Source: Pedobacter xixiisoli (GTDB lineage Bacteria > Bacteroidota > Bacteroidia > Sphingobacteriales > Sphingobacteriaceae). Taken from it: a DNA stretch of 64,000 bases. The DNA lies in assembly GCF_900215335.1 (NCBI RefSeq), contig NZ_OCMT01000001.1, positions 1,302,001-1,366,000 on the forward strand, read 5' to 3'. Positions 35,316 through 43,021 of this stretch are shown here, piece by piece. Position numbers and translations under genes: made by a program. A model generated the notes under the pieces. It was not told where the DNA came from. It saw only the letters and a list, made by a program, of their open reading frames with translations, and made no database searches. Numbering within the stretch: the stretch's first letter is position 1; each line of letters begins with the position of its first letter.

Positions 35316-36314
35316 ATGAAAGAAACAGTTGTTAGTGGGATTAGGTCCACAGGAAAGTTACATTTGGGTAACTACTATGGTGCGGTAAAAAACTTCATCA
35401 AGATGCAAGAGGAGTATAATTGCTATTTCTTCATTGCAGATTGGCATTCACTAACAACACACCCAACTCCAGAGAACTTACACGGCAACGTTAAAAATGT
35501 ATTGGTAGATTATTTAGCATGTGGTTTAAATCCAGAAGAAAGTACTATTTACGTACAATCTGATGTACCCGAAATTACCGAATTGTATTTGTATTTGAAC
35601 ATGAATGCTTATCTGGGAGAACTAGAACGAGCAACTTCATTTAAAGACAAGGTGCGTGCAAGTCCTGATAATGTTAACGGTGGTTTATTGACTTACCCAG
35701 TGTTAATGGCTGCAGATATTTTAATTCACAAAGCTACTAAAGTGCCTGTTGGTAAAGACCAAGAGCAACATCTAGAGATGGCTCGTACTTTTGGTAATCG
35801 TTTTAATCGTTTGTATAACCAAGAATATTTCCCTGAGCCTTACGCTTTTAGCTATACCGAAAAATTGGTAAAAGTGCCAGGATTAGATGGCAAAGGGAAA
35901 ATGGGTAAATCTGAAGGGGATGCCAACTGTGTTTACCTTTCGGACACACCAGAGGCAATCCGCAAAAAAGTTTCTAGAGCAGTTACAGATGGCGGACCAA
36001 CAGCAGAGCACCAAGAAAAACCAGAAGCAATTCAAAACTTGTTCGATTTGATGAAAATTGTTTCTCCAGCAGATACCTTAACCCACTTTGATGATTTGTA
36101 CAACAAAATGGCGATACGTTATGGAGATTTCAAGAAGCAATTAGCTGAAGATATGATTATTGCTACAGACCCAGTAAGAAATAGAATTAACGATATAGCG
36201 AACGATTCTGCTTACCTGCAAAAAGTTGCCCGTCTAGGTGCTGAAAAAGCCAGAGAAAGTGCTCAAAAGACAATTAAGGAAGTACGTGAATTAATAGGAT
36301 TTAAAAGTTTTTAA
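35316..36314 (+). CDS. trpS: tryptophanyl-tRNA synthetase
   Basis: A 332-residue class I TrpRS. The HIGH-equivalent is HLGNYYGA (within GIRSTGKLHLGNYYG) and the KMSKS-equivalent is KMGKSEGD (~residue 198). PVGKDQEQHLEMAR is the conserved tryptophan/ATP region. It charges tRNA-Trp in the cytosol. No tryptophan-biosynthesis gene is adjacent, and no leader peptide with Trp codons is visible upstream. Downstream, a short palindrome separates it from the kinase gene on the same strand. Confidence 0.97.
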   Translation: MKETVVSGIRSTGKLHLGNYYGAVKNFIKMQEEYNCYFFIADWHSLTTHPTPENLHGNVKNVLVDYLACGLNPEESTIYVQSDVPEITELYLYLNMNAYLGELERATSFKDKVRASPDNVNGGLLTYPVLMAADILIHKATKVPVGKDQEQHLEMARTFGNRFNRLYNQEYFPEPYAFSYTEKLVKVPGLDGKGKMGKSEGDANCVYLSDTPEAIRKKVSRAVTDGGPTAEHQEKPEAIQNLFDLMKIVSPADTLTHFDDLYNKMAIRYGDFKKQLAEDMIIATDPVRNRINDIANDSAYLQKVARLGAEKARESAQKTIKEVRELIGFKSF

Positions 36315-36330
36315 TTTTATAGATTTGAGA

Positions 36331-36390
36331 AGTGAGACATTAGATTTGAGAAATCATTCTATCGGCTCAAAATCTCAAATCTCATATCGA
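36331..36390. repeat. short palindrome family I (AGATTTGAGA/TCTCAAATCT)
   Basis: AGATTTGAGA occurs at 36331 and again at 36352 and is answered by TCTCAAATCT at 36373-36382. It lies wholly in the trpS-kinase gap, and this is why the in-frame upstream ATG at 36325 is rejected as the kinase start. Confidence 0.65.
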
Positions 36391-36396
36391 AATAGT

Positions 36397-37011
36397 ATGC
36401 ATATAGCAATAGTAGGCAACATAGGTGCTGGAAAAACAACGCTAACAGGCTTGTTAGCAAAAAATTATGGATGGGAAGCACTTTATGAGGCTGTAGATAA
36501 CAATCCTTACTTGGAGGATTTTTACAGTGATATGAAACGCTGGAGTTTCAACCTACAAATTTATTTCTTAAATAGTCGCTTTCAACAGATTGTGGATATT
36601 GAGAATAAACAACGTAATGTAATACAAGACCGTACGATCTACGAAGATGCGCACATCTTCGCTGACAACTTACATGAAATGGGCTTAATGACCAGTCGTG
36701 ATCACGATAACTATAGAGCAATTTTTGATAACATCACTTCATTCATTAAACCTCCAGATTTGTTGGTTTATTTAAGAGCGTCGGTACCTACTTTGGTAAA
36801 TAATATTCAACGTCGTGGTAGGGAATATGAAGCGAGTATACGTATAGACTATCTTTCTAAATTGAATGAGAAATACGAAACTTGGATTAAAAACTATAAA
36901 CTTGGTAAGCTATTAATTTTAGATAAGGACAGATTAGATTTCACTAATAATCCAGAAGATTTAGGTGCTGTAATTCAGTCTATAGAAGCAGAAATTAATG
37001 GTTTGTTTTAA
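36397..37011 (+). CDS. deoxynucleoside kinase
   Basis: A 204-residue kinase beginning MHIAIVGNIGAGKTTLTGLLAKNYGW with a Walker A P-loop (residues ~6-14). The EAVDNNPYLEDFY segment, the DRTIYEDAHIFA segment (ERS-like) and the LID-region RRGREYEASI (RxxxxE) are all typical of the dNK/dGK-dAK family. It phosphorylates deoxynucleosides in salvage. The true start is ATG 36397; an upstream ATG at 36325 lies in repeat I and adds unrelated residues. It is followed after 51 bp by kdsB. Confidence 0.92.
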   Translation: MHIAIVGNIGAGKTTLTGLLAKNYGWEALYEAVDNNPYLEDFYSDMKRWSFNLQIYFLNSRFQQIVDIENKQRNVIQDRTIYEDAHIFADNLHEMGLMTSRDHDNYRAIFDNITSFIKPPDLLVYLRASVPTLVNNIQRRGREYEASIRIDYLSKLNEKYETWIKNYKLGKLLILDKDRLDFTNNPEDLGAVIQSIEAEINGLF

Positions 37012-37062
37012 ACTTACCGTCTAAAAGGAAGCAAAAAGAATTATTTACCAATTGATTTACTT

Positions 37063-37794
37063 ATGACAAAAATTCTCGGCATTATACCAGCTAGATATGC
37101 TTCAACCCGTTTTCCTGGTAAACCTTTAATATATATCAATGGAAAAACAATGATTCAAAGGGTTTATGAACAGGCTAAAAAGACGGAAAGTTTAACTGAT
37201 GTTGTTATTGCAACGGACGATGAACGCATTGTAGAAGAAGTAGTCAATTTCGGAGGCAAGTATGTGATGACTTCCGCTACCCATAAAAGTGGAACAGACC
37301 GATGTGCGGAAGTAGCCGAGCAAATGCCAGAATACGACATCATCATCAATATCCAAGGTGATGAACCTTATATCAACCCTGAACAAATAGAATTATTAAC
37401 TTCTTGTTTTATAGAAGAAAACATACAATTAGCTACACTAATTAAGGAGATTGATAACAAGGAAGAATTATTCAACGTAAATATCCCAAAAGTTGTACTT
37501 AACACTCGCCAAGAAGCTTTATACTTCAGTAGACAAACCATTCCTTTTATTCGCAATGCTGATGAAGAAAATTGGGCAAGTAAACATCCATTTTATAAAC
37601 ACATCGGCATTTATGGTTACCGTAAAGATGTGCTATCTGCAATTACAAAACTTCAACCATCTAGCTTGGAAGTAGCAGAAAATCTGGAGCAGCTACGTTG
37701 GCTAGAAAATGGATTTACTATTAAAACCAAAATTACGAATTTAGAGACTATTGCGATAGATACACCAGAAGACCTGCTAAAAATATCGAAATAA
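37063..37794 (+). CDS. kdsB: 3-deoxy-manno-octulosonate cytidylyltransferase
   Basis: A 243-residue CMP-Kdo synthetase with the N-terminal nucleotide motif GIIPARYASTRFPGKPL, the substrate segments VVIATDDERI and NIQGDEPYINPEQI, and HIGIYGYRKDVL. It activates Kdo with CTP for lipopolysaccharide inner core assembly, consistent with a Gram-negative envelope. No other Kdo or lipid A genes are in the window. Confidence 0.97.
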   Translation: MTKILGIIPARYASTRFPGKPLIYINGKTMIQRVYEQAKKTESLTDVVIATDDERIVEEVVNFGGKYVMTSATHKSGTDRCAEVAEQMPEYDIIINIQGDEPYINPEQIELLTSCFIEENIQLATLIKEIDNKEELFNVNIPKVVLNTRQEALYFSRQTIPFIRNADEENWASKHPFYKHIGIYGYRKDVLSAITKLQPSSLEVAENLEQLRWLENGFTIKTKITNLETIAIDTPEDLLKISK

Positions 37795-37826
37795 TTTATT
37801 TATATTAAAGCCATAAACTAACTGTA

Positions 37827-38363
37827 ATGAAGAAATTTATTATTCCTGCATTATTAACTATTGGCTTGTTATATGCCTGTAACTCTTCTACTGACACCAA
37901 AGATGGTAACGCTGAAGACTTTGAAAAAACAACCACCTTCGCATTTTCTGATGCAATTAAGCTAGATACTTTCAAGGTGGCTTTAGTTGGCAAGGACACC
38001 AAGGACATGCAGCTATTGTTCACCATTAAATCTGCTGACGGAAAAGAAATTTATAGACAGGAGATTAAAACAAACGAACTGCTAAAAAACTACATCGCTA
38101 CTGCAGATTTGAAGAAGGAAAGTGATAAGATGAAATTTTTGAAGGAAGAAATTGCTTACTTTTTTGAAGAACATCACTTTTTGGAACCCGCAGTAACACC
38201 AGATGAACAACCTGACAAAAATGTTCCCGACAAAACCTTTTACAACGAACTTAAACAAAGTGGTTTAAACGGATTCGATTATCGTTTAGGAAAAGATAGC
38301 AATGTCTATATCGCATGGTCGGCTAAGGAACAGAAAGTAAAGGTTTATTATAAGTGCTGTTAG
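37827..38363 (+). CDS. lipoprotein of unknown function, 178 aa
   Basis: A 178-residue protein with a lipoprotein signal (MKKFIIPALLTIGLLYACNSS, lipobox LLYAC at Cys18). The mature part is acidic and helical (EDFEKTTTFAFSDAIKLDTFKVALVGK, KEEIAYFFEEHHFLEP) and ends with a hydrophobic strand and the double Cys tail VYYKCC. I do not recognise a named family. It follows kdsB by 32 bp on the same strand. Periplasmic or outer-membrane anchoring is the only firm inference. Confidence 0.7.
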   Translation: MKKFIIPALLTIGLLYACNSSTDTKDGNAEDFEKTTTFAFSDAIKLDTFKVALVGKDTKDMQLLFTIKSADGKEIYRQEIKTNELLKNYIATADLKKESDKMKFLKEEIAYFFEEHHFLEPAVTPDEQPDKNVPDKTFYNELKQSGLNGFDYRLGKDSNVYIAWSAKEQKVKVYYKCC

Positions 38364-38431
38364 GCTTTGGTTAACTGTTTAAATCGGTTATTTGGATAAT
38401 TGTTTTGTCCATCAGATTATTGGGAATACTT

Positions 38432-38480
38432 TACTGATTTTGCAGACAAGCAACTCATAAATCTGTGAAATCAGCGGGTA
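38432..38480. repeat. hairpin repeat family F copy 3 (no gene inside)
   Basis: ACTGATTTTGCAGA and TCTGTGAAATCAG face each other and GCGGG follows, the same words as the two repeats flanking the GxxExxY gene at 19.3-19.9 kb. It is presumably an empty or solo version. Confidence 0.65.
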
Positions 38481-38542
38481 ACTTTTAAGGCTATTAACTC
38501 GTCTTTTACATATAATTTCTTTGAATAACCGCCATTGTTCTC

Positions 38543-38550
38543 TACATTTG
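38543..38550 (+). promoter_or_regulatory. -7 promoter box TACATTTG at the head of the copper module
   Basis: TACATTTG matches TAnnTTTG and ends 5 bases before the ATG at 38556, so a leaderless or near-leaderless mRNA is predicted by comparison with the rnpB promoter. Confidence 0.5.
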
Positions 38551-38555
38551 CAACA

Positions 38556-38933
38556 ATGAAAATCTGTAGAAAATTAGTCGCAGGGTTATTGTTGGTTGGC
38601 ATCTTAGCCAATTGCTTTAACTATTGGATTGTTTCTACCTCCTACCATTTCAATAAATCTTATATTTCATCGGTATTGTGTACCAACAAAGACAAACCAG
38701 AGCGTCATTGCGAGGGTAAATGTTTTTTGGACATCAAACTAAAAGAGCTCGAGCAAAAAAACAAACAAGAGCAAGAGCACATGAAACGAGTGATTGAAAC
38801 GGTAGCTCCAGAAAAATCCTTATTGGTTTTCAAAAATTTTGAAACCGAGGTAGAAACTTCTATCCCTAACTACTTACAGCAAAAACCTGTAGGTAAAACC
38901 AGCGTTATTTTCCACCCTCCCAAACAAGCCTAG
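38556..38933 (+). CDS. small membrane-anchored CxGKC-motif protein
   Basis: A 125-residue protein with one N-terminal membrane segment (residues ~8-28). A cysteine patch follows: SSVLC42TN and H51-C52-E-G-K-C56 (HCEGKC), then a charged helix (DIKLKELEQKNKQEQEHMKR) and a tail. Three Cys and one His in 15 residues suggest metal, probably copper, binding (inference). Similar small proteins occur near MbnP-like and TonB genes in Bacteroidota, but I know no experimental role. The start at 38556 directly follows the TACATTTG box; the earlier ATG at 38535 would lie upstream of that box. It is the first gene of the copper/cytochrome module. Confidence 0.72.
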   Translation: MKICRKLVAGLLLVGILANCFNYWIVSTSYHFNKSYISSVLCTNKDKPERHCEGKCFLDIKLKELEQKNKQEQEHMKRVIETVAPEKSLLVFKNFETEVETSIPNYLQQKPVGKTSVIFHPPKQA

Positions 38934-39017
38934 TTAATTTCTTGGTGGCTTTATAATCGCAATCGTTCCAAATCATTGGGATGACTGTGTTATATTTTGC
39001 ACTAACCGTTCATAATT

Positions 39018-39110
39018 CGTTATTGCGAGGTACAGTTTATCCCGAACATTCGGGAAAGCAATTTTAATGCTGTCGTCCATTAAAAATGTGATTATGTTTA
39101 AGCTTCGTCA
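39018..39110. repeat. degenerate palindromic repeat, family A-like
   Basis: TTCGTTATTGCGAGGTAC and GAAAGCAATTTTAATG on the left and AAGCTTCGTCATAACGG on the right keep the family A order with many changes; a CCCGAACATTCGGG stem is inserted at 39040-39053. It occupies part of the 340-bp gap before mbnP. Confidence 0.5.
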
Positions 39111-39168
39111 TAACGGATTAGCAGCCACCTAAACTTTCCTTTTTGTTACGCCCAGTTAGCACAAATGG

Positions 39169-39227
39169 TGTCACATTGAGCCTGTCGAAATGTATCAAAA
39201 AAAGCTTCGACAAGCTCAGCCTGACAG
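39169..39227. repeat. palindromic repeat family C copy
   Basis: GTGTCACATTGAGCCTGTCGAAATG pairs with AGCTTCGACAAGCTCAGCCTGACA. It covers the first in-frame ATG (39190) of the next gene, showing that ATG is not the true start. Confidence 0.75.
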
Positions 39228-39273
39228 TCTGTTTGCATTTATATGCGGGCTTTATTATACTTTAAAAATTAAA

Positions 39274-40107
39274 ATGAAAAAGATTTTAACTATCATCACT
39301 ATAACTTCTATCCTATTTTCTGCTTGTAAAAAAGACAATGCTACACCAGATTTTGACGAGCAAAACTTAGCTCCGCTGTCAGTCGAATTCGATAACATTG
39401 TAGGCGGCAGAACCCTGACGTTCGACAACACAGCTGTACCTTATACCAATGCCAGTGGCGAAAAATTCACCATCAGTTCCATTCAGTATTTCATCAGTAA
39501 TATCCAAGTAACTACCACTGGAGGAAAACAATTTACTGTTCCTCAAGACAGTTCTTATTTCTTAATTAAAGGAGCCGATAGAGCTACCCGTTTTGCTAAA
39601 GTAAAAGTGCCAGAAGGCGATTACAGTAAACTTACCTTTGTTTTAGGTGTGGATAGCTTGCGTAGCACCATGTCTGTAGACAAAAGAGTTGGCGTATTAG
39701 ATCCAGCGGCTGGTGGTCATGCAGGTGGCGGAATGTATTGGGGCTGGAACTCGGGCTATATTTTCTTCAAACTTGAAGGGAATTCTGAGGTAATTACTGA
39801 CGACCAACAAGGCGACCCGACTGGCAAAAAAACGTTTAGGTACCACATCGGTGGTTTTGGCGGTTACAGTGCGCCAACTATCAATAATATCAAAACCATT
39901 ACAGTTGATTTAAATAACGCTGGTATTGCCAAAGTAAGGAAAGATAGGCAAAGTAACATTCATTTATTTGTGGATTTAATGAAGTTTTTCAACGGCACAA
40001 ACACCTTCAGTATCAAGGCATATCCAACGGTGATGTTTAGTGAATATTCAACTAAAATCTCCAATAATTTCAAAGATTTGTTCACTCACGATCATACAGA
40101 AAATTAA
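39274..40107 (+). CDS. MbnP family copper-binding lipoprotein
   Basis: A 277-residue protein with a lipoprotein signal (SILFSAC, Cys18). The mature part has the MbnP hallmarks: PLSVEFDNIVGG, FTISSIQYFISNIQ, DGDYS-like PEGDYSKLTFVLGVD, GGGMYWGWNSGYIFFKLEG (Trp156, Trp158) and the final FHIGG-like YHIGGFGGY. In methanotroph MbnP a conserved Trp is oxidised to kynurenine by the dihaem enzyme MbnH to create a copper site; the WGW segment is where I would look for it (by-eye inference). I placed the start at 39274, just before the signal peptide. The next gene, MbnH, begins 1 bp after the stop, so the pair is coupled. Confidence 0.88.
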   Translation: MKKILTIITITSILFSACKKDNATPDFDEQNLAPLSVEFDNIVGGRTLTFDNTAVPYTNASGEKFTISSIQYFISNIQVTTTGGKQFTVPQDSSYFLIKGADRATRFAKVKVPEGDYSKLTFVLGVDSLRSTMSVDKRVGVLDPAAGGHAGGGMYWGWNSGYIFFKLEGNSEVITDDQQGDPTGKKTFRYHIGGFGGYSAPTINNIKTITVDLNNAGIAKVRKDRQSNIHLFVDLMKFFNGTNTFSIKAYPTVMFSEYSTKISNNFKDLFTHDHTEN

Positions 40108-40108
40108 T

Positions 40109-41155
40109 ATGCAACTACGTTATATCAAATACCTCCTATTAATTGCGGTATTTGTATATGCTTGTAAAAAAGGTGAGGTTATACAGGAAAAAGTAGAAAC
40201 ATTTTTGGGCTTTCAAAAGCCCAAAAATTTTCCTGAACCTATTTACAACTTTGCAAATAACGCAGTAACTAAGGAAGGTTTCGAACTAGGAAGAATGTTG
40301 TTTTATGAGCCAAGATTATCGAGAGACAATACCATTACTTGCGGTTCTTGTCACATCCAATCTTCGGCTTTTACCCAGCATGGGCACGATGTAAGTCATG
40401 GAATTGATGACCGATTGGGTACACGTAATTCTCCTCCTATCATGAATTTAGCTTGGAACAAAGCATTTATGTGGGGCGGTGGTATTTATGATTTGGACCT
40501 ATTCCCCATCTCTCCCATTACCACACACGAAGAAATGGATGAAAGTTTGGAGAATGTGCTCAATAAATTGAAAGCAATGGACAAATACAAAAGTAAGTTC
40601 AAAGCTGCTTTCGGTACGGAGGAAATTACCACTGCAAATTTCCTAAAAGCCTTATCTCAATTCATGCTAATGTGTGTGAGCAGTAATTCCAAATATGATA
40701 AAGTAATGAGGAAAGAGGACAATGCCAGTTTCACTACAGCTGAGACGGAAGGTTATGAGCTTTTCAAGCAGAAATGTGCTAGCTGCCATACAGAACCACT
40801 TTTTACTGACAATGGTTTTAGAAATAATGGCTTAGCTCCTAATCCTATTAACGATTTGGGTTTATACACCGCAACCTTACTAAATGCAGATAAGTATAAG
40901 TTTAAAGTACCATCACTGCGTAACCTCAAATACACTGCTCCTTTTATGCACGACGGTCGGTTTTTGACTTTGGACGCCGTTTTTACTCATTACATTCATG
41001 AAGTGCAGGCTACAGAGAACCTCGACCCTTTATTAAACAAAAATATAGCAAGGGGAATTACCATCAATAATGAGGAGAAAACAAAGCTGATGGCATTTTT
41101 AAACACGCTTAACGATGAAGAATTCATCAATAATAAACTTTTAGCAGAACAATAA
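40109..41155 (+). CDS. MbnH-like dihaem cytochrome c peroxidase family protein
   Basis: A 348-residue exported protein with a lipobox (VFVYAC19). Two c-type haem motifs are present: CGSCH (78-82) and CASCH (223-227), each in its own cytochrome-like domain. Segments GRMLFYEPRLSRDNTITCGSCH, GTRNSPPIMNLAWNKAFMWGGG, FLKALSQFMLM and VPSLRNLKYTAPFMHDGRF are the conserved core of the bacterial CcP/MauG family. Pairing with MbnP identifies it as MbnH-like: it oxidises a Trp on MbnP via a bis-Fe(IV) state in the characterised enzyme. It is translationally linked to mbnP upstream and overlaps the next start by one base (TAATG). Confidence 0.9.
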   Translation: MQLRYIKYLLLIAVFVYACKKGEVIQEKVETFLGFQKPKNFPEPIYNFANNAVTKEGFELGRMLFYEPRLSRDNTITCGSCHIQSSAFTQHGHDVSHGIDDRLGTRNSPPIMNLAWNKAFMWGGGIYDLDLFPISPITTHEEMDESLENVLNKLKAMDKYKSKFKAAFGTEEITTANFLKALSQFMLMCVSSNSKYDKVMRKEDNASFTTAETEGYELFKQKCASCHTEPLFTDNGFRNNGLAPNPINDLGLYTATLLNADKYKFKVPSLRNLKYTAPFMHDGRFLTLDAVFTHYIHEVQATENLDPLLNKNIARGITINNEEKTKLMAFLNTLNDEEFINNKLLAEQ

Positions 41156-42078
41156 TGAATTTCAAAAAGATAATCATACTTGCACTTTTAGTCAGTCCTT
41201 TAAGTTTATTGGCTTGCGATATTTGCGGCTGTGGCGTAGGGAGTTACTACATCGGCATTTTGCCGGAGTACAACAAACGTTTTATCGGATTAAGATATCA
41301 GCACAAACAACTGCAAACACATTTAGGTGCGCAAGGAAATGTTACACCATTAACTACAGACGAAACCTACCAAACGGCAGAGCTTTGGGGCGGATGGAAT
41401 TTCGGTAAACGTTTCAGAGTATTGGCATTTGTGCCTTACAACTTTAATGAACGAAGCTCACAAGCTAGTTCCGGCTCAAAAAATGGATTGGGAGATATTG
41501 CCCTGATGGGTTATTACAACTTATTTACCAAAAGTACTAGTCTCAACAGCAAGTTATTGGTTCACTCGCTTTGGTTAGGTGCGGGAATAAAAGCTCCAAC
41601 TGGAAAATACGAACCGAGTGAGAGATTAGCAGTGCAAGAAACACCCAATAACTTCCAATTGGGCACCGCAAGTACTGATTTCACCATTAACGCAGCTTAC
41701 GATGTTAGGCTGAATGATTTGGGTGTAAACTTAAATGTGAACTACAAAATCAATACAGCAAATAAATACGAGTACCATTACGGAAACAAACTGACTACCA
41801 ATGCACTGATGTACTATAAGTTTAGGTTATTTCACAAATTAACTTTTGCGCCAAATGCAGGCGTTTTGTACGAGACCGCCGAAAAAGACATCGAAAACAA
41901 CAAATACGAAGTTGATGTTTCTGGTGGTCATTCGGCTTCTCTAGTTACTGGCTTCGAATTGGCGATGAGCAAGTTTTCATTAGGAGCCAACTATCAAACT
42001 ATTGTTTCACAAGAACTAGCAAACCAACGAGCCAAAGCGGGCAATCGTTTAATGCTTCATGTTTCAGTACCATTTTAA
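41155..42078 (+). CDS. outer-membrane-type protein with CxxCxC at the mature N-terminus
   Basis: A 307-residue exported protein. The signal segment ends LSLLAC21, so the mature chain would begin C21-D-I-C24-G-C26 (CDICGC), a compact Cys motif suited to Cu(I). It could also be a lipid anchor at Cys21. The rest is strand-rich with alternating aromatic residues and ends in HVSVPF, consistent with a transmembrane beta-barrel (FNERSSQASSGSKNGLGDIALMGYYNLF resembles porin-like strands). Its position immediately after MbnH, overlapping by one base, suggests an outer-membrane partner of MbnP/MbnH. I do not recognise a named family beyond conserved hypothetical transporter. Confidence 0.75.
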   Translation: MNFKKIIILALLVSPLSLLACDICGCGVGSYYIGILPEYNKRFIGLRYQHKQLQTHLGAQGNVTPLTTDETYQTAELWGGWNFGKRFRVLAFVPYNFNERSSQASSGSKNGLGDIALMGYYNLFTKSTSLNSKLLVHSLWLGAGIKAPTGKYEPSERLAVQETPNNFQLGTASTDFTINAAYDVRLNDLGVNLNVNYKINTANKYEYHYGNKLTTNALMYYKFRLFHKLTFAPNAGVLYETAEKDIENNKYEVDVSGGHSASLVTGFELAMSKFSLGANYQTIVSQELANQRAKAGNRLMLHVSVPF

Positions 42079-42088
42079 TTTTAACACA

Positions 42089-42487
42089 ATGAAAGAGATA
42101 AAATACTTAATTGCCTGTATAGCGCTAACTTTTACCGCTTGCCAACAAGAAGATAATGAGCAAGCCATTAAGAAAACTATTGATGATTTGCACAACGAGG
42201 CAATGGTGGTCAACGAAAAAGCTATCAAAACTTCCTTAAAATTAGATAGTTTATTGAAATACAAGCGCAAACAAAACAATGCCGATACCATTGAATTGCA
42301 AAAATCTATCCATCAGCTTAATCTAGCAGATGAAAAAATGATGGATTGGATGCACGATTTTCAACTTGATTTCAAAGGTTCTAAAGCAGAAGCATTGCAA
42401 TATTTTAAAGACCAATTGGATAGCGTAAAACAAGTTCAAATCCAACTAGAAAAAGCGATTGAACAAGCAAAACCTTTTATAAAATAG
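42089..42487 (+). CDS. small helical lipoprotein in the copper module
   Basis: A 132-residue protein with a lipobox (IALTFTAC17) followed by an almost entirely helical charged chain (ALQYFKDQLDSVKQVQIQLEKAIEQ) with coiled-coil character. No Cys beyond the anchor. The start at 42089 places the signal at the N-terminus; the earlier ATG at 42059 lies within the upstream gene. It follows the barrel gene by 10 bp. The function is unknown. Confidence 0.75.
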   Translation: MKEIKYLIACIALTFTACQQEDNEQAIKKTIDDLHNEAMVVNEKAIKTSLKLDSLLKYKRKQNNADTIELQKSIHQLNLADEKMMDWMHDFQLDFKGSKAEALQYFKDQLDSVKQVQIQLEKAIEQAKPFIK

Positions 42488-42497
42488 TAATTAACTA

Positions 42498-42670
42498 GCC
42501 ACAGATGCACGAATTTAGAATTACTTAGTATTTATCGTCATTGCGAACCTAAGCGTAGGGCTAAGGTAATGTGTGAAGCAATCTTTATAGTTTGGAATAG
42601 GAAGTATGAAAGATTGCTTCGTCATTCTTCCTCGCAATGACGTACTATTATTAGTCCGTGCATCTGTGGC
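42498..42670. repeat. nested repeat: family A element inside a family E palindrome
   Basis: The outer perfect 14-bp arms are GCCACAGATGCACG (42498-42511) and CGTGCATCTGTGGC (42657-42670), identical in type to repeat E1. Inside, 42535-42644 is a complete family A element (TCGTCATTGCGAACC ... AGATTGCTTCGTCATTCTTCCTCGCAATGACG). It occupies the gap between the lipoprotein and YHS genes. Confidence 0.9.
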
Positions 42671-42690
42671 ATAAAAACCCAATTAACAAC

Positions 42691-42936
42691 ATGAAAACAA
42701 CTTTAATAATCTGTATTTTTGCCCTCAGTTTTGGAGCATTATACAACAGCAACGCAACAGAAGTAAATAAACAAGGTACATCAGCCGACAGCGTTAAAAC
42801 AGACCTTGTTTGCAAAATGAAAATAAAACCTTCTACGAACCTTAAAAGCACTTATCAAAAGCAGGAATATTTGTTTTGCAGTAAAGGATGTAAATTAAAA
42901 TTTGATCAAAACCCAGAGAAATATTTAAAGAAATAG
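42691..42936 (+). CDS. YHS domain protein, exported
   Basis: An 81-residue protein with a signal-like hydrophobic N-terminus (MKTTLIICIFALSFGALYNSNA) and a YHS domain: LVCKMKIKPSTNLKSTYQKQ with Cys41, and YLFCSKGCKLKFDQNPEKYL with Cys63 and Cys67. YHS domains bind heavy metals and occur in copper-transport ATPases and metallochaperones. Its place between MbnPH genes and SCO fits periplasmic copper handling. The start at 42691 follows the nested repeat; the ATG at 42658 lies inside the repeat's right arm. Confidence 0.85.
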   Translation: MKTTLIICIFALSFGALYNSNATEVNKQGTSADSVKTDLVCKMKIKPSTNLKSTYQKQEYLFCSKGCKLKFDQNPEKYLKK

Positions 42937-42937
42937 A

Positions 42938-42996
42938 GATGAAACCATCATGATTTTCAAAATCACATTAAAACACAAAATCATGATAGTTTCATC
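42938..42996. repeat. 20-bp inverted repeat between YHS and SCO genes
   Basis: The arms are GATGAAACCATCATGATTTT (42938-42957) and AAAATCATGATAGTTTCATC (42977-42996), complementary at 19 of 20 positions with a 19-base loop. There is no T-run after it, so it is not a classical terminator. It would form a very stable mRNA hairpin 1 base after the YHS stop. Confidence 0.8.
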
Positions 42997-43021
42997 ACCA
43001 CTTAAAATAAATTTAAAATAG

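Noticed and set aside
36325..36396. Upstream ATG for the deoxynucleoside kinase
   Set aside because: It overlaps palindrome I; the family-typical start is at 36397.
39190..39273. Upstream ATG for the MbnP gene
   Set aside because: It lies inside a family C palindrome and encodes residues unrelated to a signal peptide; ATG 39274 starts a perfect lipoprotein signal.
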